A DNA stretch of 35,800 bases from UBA5336 sp039815055 (GTDB lineage Bacteria > Pseudomonadota > Alphaproteobacteria > Caulobacterales > Hyphomonadaceae): assembly GCA_039815055.1 (NCBI GenBank), contig JBCCAA010000033.1, forward strand, positions 1 to 35,800. Reading direction: 5' to 3'. Both the position numbers and the translations under genes were made by a program. The notes below the pieces were generated by a model. It worked only from the letters and a program-made list of their open reading frames with translations. It was not told where the DNA came from and ran no database searches. Positions 30,375-35,800 of this stretch are shown piece after piece (the stretch's first letter is position 1; each line of letters opens with the position of its first letter).

Positions 30375-32705
30375 TTAGCGCTCGAACGTCAACTCGACGC
30401 CGACCACACGGCCCTTCTTCAGCGGCGAGAAGGTGCCGCCGGTTGGGTTGTCTGCAAACGGCACGGCCACTTCCGTCGACAGGTTTTGGCCACCGGGGGC
30501 AAATCCCGCAAACGCGCCACCGAAGCTCAGCTGCGTATCGTTACCCGCCTGCACTTCGTCCAGCAGGTTATTGCCGAACAGTGACAGAGACAGGCCATCA
30601 TATGGCGTTTGCCAGGTGATATCTCCGCGCAGAATATCGGCTTGCTGAATGAAGCCGAAATTGTTGTCGGTGTAGGCAAACTCGTCGCGGTACTGGTAGT
30701 TCGCACGCAACGTCAGCAGACCCGCCTCGCCCATATCGACATCATAGATCGCTCCGACACCCCATGTAACTTCGGGAACGCGAGGAATAGACAGATCCAG
30801 ATCAGCGCCATCAATTGCGCCGTCACCGGAAATATCGAAGCGGACATCTTGGTATTCGGCTTCAATCAAACCAAGATTGGCTGTCACCAGGAAGTTGTCG
30901 CCGAACGCATAACGGCCTTCCAATTCCAGACCCGCAATGTCGGCGTCTGCTGTGTTTACGATGGTTTGGACAACGCCTGCGATTGGGTCAGACACGTTGA
31001 CTTCACGTTGCATGTCTTCGATTTGCGTAAAGAACACAGCCGTATTGAGCTGACCGCGACCGTCTTCGGTCTCCATTTTCACGCCGACCTCAAAACTGTC
31101 GACCGTTTCCTCATCAAAGGCGCGTGACTCGCCTTCCGGAAAAATCGCCTCAAATTGAGCGGGCGCGGTGATACGGAAGTTATAACCACCGGAGCGGAAC
31201 CCGCGGGTATAGTTGCCGTAAATCTGAGCGTTGTCATTGTAGAAATACTGGAAGCCAACTTTCGGGGTGACGTTTGACCAGTCATCGCTGTCAGTGAAGC
31301 CGTTATTGCCGCCGGTAATAGGGTTTGTGCCAGTGATGGGGCAGCTGCCGTCCAGAAAGGAACACTCTGCGCGCGGCTCTATATACGTAATCGCGGCGTC
31401 TTTCTCTTCACTGGAATAGCGCAGACCGAAGATGCCAGTGAAGCGATCTGTGAACGCGTAGTCAAGCTGGCCAAACAGGCCAAACACGGTGTGATCCTGC
31501 TCTCCGCCGCCGTAATTCACGCCCCTGGGGTCTGATGGAATGTTCCTGATCTCAGTGTATTTCAGGTCTTGATTGAAGTAATAGAGACCCGTCGTGACGT
31601 CGGCATTCCCAAACGAGCCCGCATAGCGCAATTCGTTCGAGATTTGCTCTTGATCGATTTCTGCGTCCGAGTGGAAGACCGTGATGGGCAAGGCGTCGAT
31701 GTCGCTTCCGAGCGTAACCGACTCATAGGACCGGTATCCAAGAATATTGGTGATCGTGCCGTCCCCGAAGCTGACATCATAGTCGGTCCGCAAGCTGCCC
31801 TGAAGCGCCTCGCTCTCTGCTTCGCCATCGCTGTTGATGGCGAAATCAAAGGTGTCACGCTCATACACACCTCGGTTTTGACCTGTTGGGCCATCGGTAC
31901 GGCTGTCTGCATATTCGAGCTTGCCCAGGAAGGTCAGTTCCGGGCTGGCAAACCACTCAAGCGCACCGCGCACGCGCGTCGATTGAATTTCGCCATGGTT
32001 CTCGCCATTAGCGAGGTTCTTGAAGTAACCGGCATCATCAACATGGTATACGCCAAGCTTGCCGTTAAGAACGCCATCGACCAATGGGCCAGAGACCACG
32101 CCCTGTACGGTCAGCTGCGGGCCGCCGCGATCACTGTCGATCGGCCCATCAATGCGAACTTGACCCTTGTAGGTGAATTCGTCGGTTGGATTTCCGGTAT
32201 TGATGATGACCGCGCCGCCCGTTGTGTTTCGGCCGAACAGCAGTCCCTGAGGACCACGCGCCAGTTCCACGCTGTCAATATCGAACAGATCGACGATGAC
32301 GCCATTGTTGATGCCAAGATAAACACCATCAACGAACACGCCAACGGCCGGATCAATGGACGGGATTGAAGAGTTTACACCAAGGCCACGCATGGCGAAG
32401 TTTGCCGTGCCGCGCGACGTGCCGATGTCATCCAGCGAAACGTTTGGTGTCGAATAGCTGAGATCTTCGAGGTTCTGGACATTCAGAGCATCCAGGGAAT
32501 CTGCATTGAACGCTGTAATGGCGATCGGAACCGACTGCACATCTTCGACGTTCGCTTTCTTGGTCGCCGTGACTTCAACGGTCTGCAAGACGCGGCTGAC
32601 GGACCCGCGGTTCTCTTCTTCAGTGGTTTCCTGCGCGATGGCCGGACCAGCGATAGCGATTGCCGCGAGTGATGCGGTGCACAGCAGTGACGAGTGTTTG
32701 AACAC
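30375..32705 (-). CDS. TonB-dependent outer-membrane receptor
   Basis: This 776-residue receptor has a signal peptide (MFKHSSLLCTASLAAIAIAG ending PAIAQ-ETTE). It has a TonB-box-like TVEVTATKK, a plug domain with VGVFVDGVYLG and ELARGPQGLLFGRNTTGGAV, and a 22-strand barrel ending VVGVELTFER. This is the sphingomonad/caulobacter-type iron-complex receptor family, where substrates range from iron chelates to sugars and aromatic compounds; none can be assigned. It starts at GTG 32705 with a strong AAGGGAGAG site 7 bases upstream. The leader has a GCGTC-N6-GACGC hairpin (32735-32750) just before the ribosome binding site. It appears monocistronic, ending in a strong terminator. Confidence 0.93.
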   Translation of the reverse strand: MFKHSSLLCTASLAAIAIAGPAIAQETTEEENRGSVSRVLQTVEVTATKKANVEDVQSVPIAITAFNADSLDALNVQNLEDLSYSTPNVSLDDIGTSRGTANFAMRGLGVNSSIPSIDPAVGVFVDGVYLGINNGVIVDLFDIDSVELARGPQGLLFGRNTTGGAVIINTGNPTDEFTYKGQVRIDGPIDSDRGGPQLTVQGVVSGPLVDGVLNGKLGVYHVDDAGYFKNLANGENHGEIQSTRVRGALEWFASPELTFLGKLEYADSRTDGPTGQNRGVYERDTFDFAINSDGEAESEALQGSLRTDYDVSFGDGTITNILGYRSYESVTLGSDIDALPITVFHSDAEIDQEQISNELRYAGSFGNADVTTGLYYFNQDLKYTEIRNIPSDPRGVNYGGGEQDHTVFGLFGQLDYAFTDRFTGIFGLRYSSEEKDAAITYIEPRAECSFLDGSCPITGTNPITGGNNGFTDSDDWSNVTPKVGFQYFYNDNAQIYGNYTRGFRSGGYNFRITAPAQFEAIFPEGESRAFDEETVDSFEVGVKMETEDGRGQLNTAVFFTQIEDMQREVNVSDPIAGVVQTIVNTADADIAGLELEGRYAFGDNFLVTANLGLIEAEYQDVRFDISGDGAIDGADLDLSIPRVPEVTWGVGAIYDVDMGEAGLLTLRANYQYRDEFAYTDNNFGFIQQADILRGDITWQTPYDGLSLSLFGNNLLDEVQAGNDTQLSFGGAFAGFAPGGQNLSTEVAVPFADNPTGGTFSPLKKGRVVGVELTFER

Positions 32706-32914
32706 GTATTTCTCTCCCTTGAATATGAAGGCATGCGTCTTTTGCGACGCTTATGGTGCGGTAGCCTTGCACAACAGAAATACTACGTCGGACAGTAAAA
32801 CAAGCATTTCGATACGTTCCGTCAGTATGCATTGCAGGAAAGCCACAGTCTTTCGCGCACGCAGCATTTGTTGCAAGTGCTCAGTAAGCGGTTAAGACCC
32901 GCATTCCAGAATAG
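32706..32914. other. Intergenic leader/promoter region of the TonB receptor
   Basis: About 210 bases hold the TonB receptor promoter. Visible is the leader hairpin at 32735-32750. The region is less GC-rich than its flanks. No gene or recognisable operator was found. Confidence 0.35.
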
Positions 32915-32943
32915 AAAAAGGGCGCCGCAAATGAACGGCGCCC
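32915..32943 (-). terminator. Rho-independent terminator after the L27 gene
   Basis: GGGCGCCG at 32920-32927 pairs with CGGCGCCC at 32936-32943. On the minus strand it is followed by T5 (complement of 32915-32919). It lies 27 bases after the L27 stop and ends the L21-L27 operon. Confidence 0.88.
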
Positions 32944-32970
32944 TCTTTGTAAAGATATAGTAAGGTATAC

Positions 32971-33240
32971 TTATTCGGCAGCTTGAGCGACCGGCACCAC
33001 GGAAACATATTGCCGGTTGCCGGCCTTGCGGCGAAATTCGACCTTGCCCTCTACCAGGGCAAACAGCGTGTGGTCCTTGCCCATGCCGACGCCGGTGCCA
33101 GCATAGGTTTTCGTCCCGCGCTGGCGGATGATGATGTTGCCAGGCACCACATGTTCGCCGCCATATTTCTTGACGCCGAGAAACTTAGGATTTGAGTCGC
33201 GACCGTTCTTGGATGAGCCGCCAGATTTTTTATGAGCCAT
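32971..33240 (-). CDS. rpmA: 50S ribosomal protein L27
   Basis: This 89-residue large-subunit protein near the peptidyl-transferase centre starts MAHKKSGGSSKNGRDSN. It has the hallmark LGVKKYGGEHVVPGNII, RQRGTKTYAG and VGMGKDHTLFALVEGKV segments, covering the whole family. The N-terminal AHKK tail that reaches the P-site is intact, with no Firmicutes-type cleavable leader. It lies 41 bases downstream of L21 in the universal rplU-rpmA order. Confidence 0.99.
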   Translation of the reverse strand: MAHKKSGGSSKNGRDSNPKFLGVKKYGGEHVVPGNIIIRQRGTKTYAGTGVGMGKDHTLFALVEGKVEFRRKAGNRQYVSVVPVAQAAE

Positions 33241-33281
33241 TGAATTGCCTCTTGCCCTCTAGGGGTCGGGATATACCCGAC

Positions 33282-33947
33282 TTATGCTTCTTTCGCCAAA
33301 TCGGCGGCTTGTTCGACCCAATTGTCGCGGTCAACACGTCCTGGGAAGCTCATCTCTTCTTCAAGCTCGGTGATCTGATCGGCCTTGAGCGCCGCGACCT
33401 GCCAGAAGTGGAAGATACCCGCCGTGTTCAGCTTGCCTTCGAGCACCTTGCCGACACCTTTGATCTTCTTCAGGTCGTCAGCCTCGCCTTGAGGCCCGGT
33501 CAGACGGCCGCGCGCATCCATGGCGCCGGTATCTGCTTTTGGCTCTGGCTTTGACGCCGCTTCAGCCTCGGGCGCCTCGACTTTCACGTCTTTTTTCGGA
33601 GCCGCTTTTTTGGTCTTGGCAGGTGCTTTCTTGCCGTCAGCAAGGATCGACGTGATTTTCACCACGGTTTCCAGCTGCCGGTGGCCTTTCTTGCGACGAT
33701 AGGTTGAGCGCTGACGCTTCTTGACGATCAGCACCTTGTTGCCTTTGCGTTGTTCAGCAATTTCGCCCACCACGCTGGCGCCGCTTACGATTGGTGCGCC
33801 GACCTTCACATCGCCTTCTTCGCCGAGCATCAGCACTTCGTTGAACGTCACATCGCTGCCGGCATCTCCGGTCAGTTTCTCGATGATGATTTCATCACCT
33901 TCGGCGACCTTATACTGCTTACCGCCCGTCTTGATGACCGCGAACAT
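33282..33947 (-). CDS. rplU: 50S ribosomal protein L21 with C-terminal helix-hairpin-helix extension
   Basis: This 221-residue protein's first about 103 residues are standard L21 (MFAVIKTGGKQYKVAEGDEI, VLIVKKRQRSTYRRKKGHRQ). They continue into a Lys/Ala/Pro/Glu linker at about residues 108-145 and a helix-hairpin-helix domain (DDLKKIKGVGKVLEGKLNTA, then FHFWQVAALKADQITELEEE). Alphaproteobacterial L21 proteins often carry this tail, whose role is unproven; HhH domains often bind nucleic acid. The start at 33947 has an AAGGA site; an upstream 43-codon extension lacks family similarity. It is first in the operon with L27. Confidence 0.97.
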   Translation of the reverse strand: MFAVIKTGGKQYKVAEGDEIIIEKLTGDAGSDVTFNEVLMLGEEGDVKVGAPIVSGASVVGEIAEQRKGNKVLIVKKRQRSTYRRKKGHRQLETVVKITSILADGKKAPAKTKKAAPKKDVKVEAPEAEAASKPEPKADTGAMDARGRLTGPQGEADDLKKIKGVGKVLEGKLNTAGIFHFWQVAALKADQITELEEEMSFPGRVDRDNWVEQAADLAKEA

Positions 33948-34161
33948 GGCGCGTTCCTTCAGCCTTGTCGCGCGCCGGACCCAACCGGACCTGTCACGCT
34001 GAGATTCAAAATGAAAAATCGCCCGGGCCGCCAGAGCGTCCGGGCGCGAAGACTGCGCATAAACACCAGCATCCATCGCTTGTCAAATAGGTTTCACGGC
34101 AAATCGCACGCCGTGCCCTTGCGCACCAGCGGGTGCCAATGTAACGACACGCCCAGCCCGT

Positions 34162-34251
34162 GGAGAGGTGCCGGAGTGGCTGAACGGGGCGGTCTCGAAA
34201 ACCGTTGTACTCGCAAGAGTACCCAGGGTTCGAATCCCTGTCTCTCCGCCA
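34162..34251 (+). tRNA. tRNA-Ser (anticodon CGA)
   Basis: A 90-base class II tRNA begins GGAGAGG and ends TCTCTCCGCCA with encoded CCA. The anticodon stem GCGGT/ACCGT encloses the loop CTCGAAA (anticodon CGA, Ser). The long variable arm is GTACTC...GAGTAC, and the T-arm is CAGGG-TTCGAAT-CCCTG. It reads UCG codons. It stands at the left edge of the mobile region that follows, and no second copy of its 3' end was seen. Confidence 0.97.
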
Positions 34252-34293
34252 CGCAGTCTGTTGATTTCAGCGTATTCTGAGACGGCCTGAAAT

Positions 34294-34320
34294 AGTCCCG
34301 ACTTCTCCGGGACTTATCTT
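34294..34320 (+). terminator. Possible terminator after tRNA-Ser
   Basis: AGTCCCG (34294-34300) pairs with CGGGACT (34308-34314) across a 7-base loop, then TATCTT. The T-stretch is weak, but the hairpin lies about 40 bases after the tRNA and suits its 3' end. Confidence 0.4.
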
Positions 34321-34429
34321 ACTGAACAGCGATTATTCATGCGCTCAATCTCCGTCTTTTGTCTCCGATCGCGCCCAAAAGCCGGTTTGTCTCCCAGGCT
34401 ACACCATGCCGGTCAGGTTTGGCGCGCTT

Positions 34430-34443
34430 CCCTGCTAGCAGGG
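34430..34443. repeat. Perfect palindrome CCCTGCTAGCAGGG
   Basis: A 14-bp perfect palindrome lies about 100 bases left of the repeat array; its half carries the same CAGGG core as the array, suggesting one common binding protein. Confidence 0.5.
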
Positions 34444-34456
34444 CATTTACAGCGAA

Positions 34457-34477
34457 TTTTTGCGCAAACGGCAAAAA
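34457..34477. repeat. Dyad TTTTTGC-N7-GCAAAAA
   Basis: Seven-base arms are perfectly inverted around GCAAACG, next to the 14-bp palindrome. It may be a protein site or a weak hairpin. Confidence 0.4.
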
Positions 34478-34544
34478 CTGCTTCCGGATAGGTGAAAAAT
34501 ACCGCGCATATACAATGTGTTGTGCGTGATTTCCCTAGGTTGCA

Positions 34545-34619
34545 GAACAGGGAGTGTCTCAGAGGCGATCAGGGAAACATCTTCCTCGAATAGGGAAGGG
34601 TTTTGCGGCGAACAGGGAG
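34545..34619. repeat. Iteron-like array: four GAWYAGGGAR repeats, 21-22 bp apart
   Basis: Four copies begin at 34545 (GAACAGGGAG), 34567 (GATCAGGGAA), 34588 (GAATAGGGAA) and 34610 (GAACAGGGAG), with spacing 22, 21 and 22 bp, or two helical turns each. The last copy ends 3 bases before the recombinase stop codon. A CTAGGGAAATC copy in the opposite orientation lies near 34529-34539. Regular spacing on one helix face suggests cooperative protein binding. Confidence 0.6.
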
Positions 34620-34621
34620 GT

Positions 34622-35617
34622 TCAGTTCACCGGGAAAATCATCCGTTGATTGGGCCAGGACGCGGGGATCATAACCTTTTTCAGCTGGGATGCTGTGATA
34701 TGCGGTGCTTGCCGCCCGTCGATGATGTCTTCCAATATCGCGGGTGAAAGCAGCGCCAGGCCTAAGGTATGGGTGACATATTCGGGCGATACCTTGGCAG
34801 CGTCGGCGACGTCAGAGACTGACTGTCCAGACTTGATTTGGTCCATCCAATCCATCGCGAGCAAAATGCGTTTGATGAGGACTTTGTCCGGTTCGCGCTG
34901 CATGCCCGCGCCGAGGACCAGCTTCTGTTCAATGCCACGTTTTTGGAGCTTGGTCGGGACAACAATAGCATCCTCGTGTCCTGCCAGAGTGAGACGGATT
35001 TCGCGGGCGCTGACTTCGGCGCGCTCGACGTCTGTTAGGAGGTCATGCTCGCTGCCGTCCTTTTGTTCGTGCTCGAACTGGACGGCTTGGTGGTTTTCCA
35101 GAGATGCCCGGATCGCCGCTTCGAGTTCGCTTGCCGTCAGCCGCACCGCATTGTCCTTCGAAACATAGTATCGGTAGCGACGGACGGATTTCACGGCATG
35201 GGTCGGGGTCAGTCTTTTGCCCTGATCATCGAAAAGCTTGCCTGCGAGCTGAGAAGGATGGGTTGCTGTCTTTCGGTTGCGCCGGGTCACTCTGTTTGAA
35301 GTAAGCTGAGCTTGGACCCGGTCCCAAAGGTCCAGAGCGACAATCCCTTCGTGCCGTCCCTCATAGAGCTGCTCTTTGTGTCGGATCTTGCCGATGTAAA
35401 TCGGATTTTGGAGCAGGTTGTATAGTCGCCCGCGGGCAAAGGGTTTGCCAAATTGAACACTCCCCGACTCCAGCGTGCGTGTTTTGGTTTTGAGACCTTG
35501 TTCATCCGCATACATTTTGAGGCGTCGGACGCAGGCCAATTCGAGATATGCGGTGAACAACTTTCGAACTGTTTCGGCTTCCGGCTGGCAGATCACCAGT
35601 CCACTATCTGATTTGGG
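34622..35617 (-). pseudogene. Large serine recombinase, N-terminal catalytic part missing (cut by IS6-family element)
   Basis: About 330 residues of the C-terminal part of a large serine recombinase remain. They include GLVICQPEAETVRKLFTAYL, the recombinase-domain segments RGRLYNLLQNPIYIGKI and EGIVALDLWDRVQAQL, then LAGKLFDDQGKRLTPTHAVK and RRYRYYVSK. A C-terminal HTH-like part follows (SVSDVADAAKVSPEYVTHTL, then ILEDIIDGRQ). The resolvase domain with its nucleophilic Ser and the N-terminal linker are absent. Family-like sequence stops at about 35617, where the IS6-type element begins, and the frame reaches TAA at 35639-35641 inside that element. GTG 35594-35596 could start a truncated product, but it would be inactive. 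The missing half may lie right of the window. Confidence 0.85.
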
Positions 35618-35800
35618 TATTGTCAGCGGAACGTCTGCTTAATCTGGCCTGACTACGGTAGGGGGATGCTCAAATCCCCCTTCCGCTACTTCAAGACATC
35701 GCCAGAGATCATTCAGCTCGCGGTGATGATGTACGTGCGCTTTCCACTGTCGCTCCGGAATGTCGAAGACCTGCTCCATGAACGCGGCATCGGTGTTTTC
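35615..35800 (+). mobile_element. IS6-family insertion sequence, left end (continues beyond the window)
   Basis: The 3' boundary of the serine recombinase match and the start of an IS6-type transposase place the left end at about 35615 (GGGTATTGTCAGCGG is a possible terminal repeat; IS6 ends usually begin GG and lie about 50-60 bases from the transposase start). The exact end and any target duplication cannot be verified because the right end is outside. Confidence 0.6.
35666..35800 (+). CDS. IS6-family transposase, N-terminal part (cut by window end)
   Basis: The first 45 residues read MLKSPFRYFKTSPEIIQLAV and continue VRFPLSLRNVEDLLHERGI, the highly conserved start of IS6/IS26-type DDE transposases (helix-turn-helix region preceding the DDE core). 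The frame is open to the window end. The ATG at 35666 is preceded by GGTAGGGGG, a purine-rich site. The element disrupts the recombinase gene transcribed in the opposite direction. Confidence 0.9.
   Translation, partial: MLKSPFRYFKTSPEIIQLAVMMYVRFPLSLRNVEDLLHERGIGVF

Larger units (their letters stand above)
34252..34621. other. Non-coding region between tRNA-Ser and the recombinase, rich in short repeats
   Basis: No gene was seen in these 370 bases. They contain the possible tRNA terminator, a perfect 14-bp palindrome (34430-34443), a TTTTTGC-N7-GCAAAAA dyad (34457-34477) and a four-copy repeat array (34545-34619). The dense repeats suggest a regulatory or recombination region linked to the recombinase. 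Confidence 0.55.

Noticed and set aside
33948..34076. 43-codon N-terminal extension of L21
   Set aside because: The family starts at MFAVIKTGGKQY, which has its own AAGGA site; the extension has no similarity.
34225..34251. tRNA-Ser 3' end as an integration site with a second copy in the island
   Set aside because: No repeat of the T-arm/acceptor sequence was found between the tRNA and the window end, and large serine recombinases rarely use tRNA sites.
34545..34619. CRISPR array reading of the regular repeats
   Set aside because: The units are only about 10 bases with 11-12 base spacing, far too short for repeats and spacers, and no cas gene is near.

Overview
The window reads as chromosome of a moderately high-GC alphaproteobacterium, most likely an aquatic member of the Caulobacterales/Hyphomonadaceae/Maricaulales group. 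The pointers are a ribosomal protein L21 with an alphaproteobacterial helix-hairpin-helix tail, an UrcA-family protein, several TonB-dependent receptors, a LacI regulator beside tandem tryptophan-halogenase-like flavoenzymes, paired acyl-CoA dehydrogenases and an alphaproteobacterial-type large serine recombinase. The placement is inferred from gene content; there is no 16S rRNA gene here.

Layout. 1-6246 (+): 3' end of a LacI-type regulator, then a tightly overlapping four-gene operon of three full-length flavin-dependent halogenase homologues (731, 3185, 4711) and, between the first and second, a 316-residue paralogue that keeps the fold's landmarks but has lost every catalytic motif (2242-3192). 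6259-7045 holds two unrecognised small minus-strand genes and a possible gene remnant. 7048-12631 (-): a TonB-dependent receptor followed by an ABC ATPase and two DUF3526-type ABC-2 permeases, all nearly touching, with a pyroglutamyl peptidase upstream. 14010-16966 (-): an AraC regulator, an NmrA-like reductase and two small membrane proteins (DUF4345-like, DUF1772-like); a 21-bp-spaced direct repeat lies between regulator and operon. 17392-19084 (+): ferredoxin-NADP reductase, a GNAT acetyltransferase and chorismate mutase, overlapping tail to tail with an Hpt phosphotransfer protein. 19499-24999 (-): two acyl-CoA dehydrogenases around an unknown membrane protein, an NTF2-like protein, a tiny membrane protein and a processive-type family 2 glycosyltransferase. 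25054-28590: a renalase-like FAD oxidoreductase divergent from a 55-residue DUF2256 protein, an AT-rich regulatory stretch, an UrcA-family protein with a clear terminator, a SixA-like phosphatase and a 1-Cys peroxiredoxin. 28601-28815 (-) carries a probable structured RNA, possibly 6S RNA. 28881-32705 (-): the SelO AMPylase and a second TonB receptor. 32971-33947 (-): ribosomal proteins L27 and L21. 34162-34251 (+): tRNA-Ser(CGA).

The right end is mobile. A large serine recombinase lacking its catalytic N-terminus is cut off at about 35617 by an IS6-family element that runs out of the window. Just beyond the recombinase stop codon lies an array of four CAGGGA-type repeats at 21-22 bp spacing plus two dyads.

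The points most worth following are the catalytically dead halogenase paralogue inside the halogenase operon, the TonB receptor plus ABC-2 (DUF3526) operon, the candidate 6S RNA, and the repeat array beside the broken recombinase.
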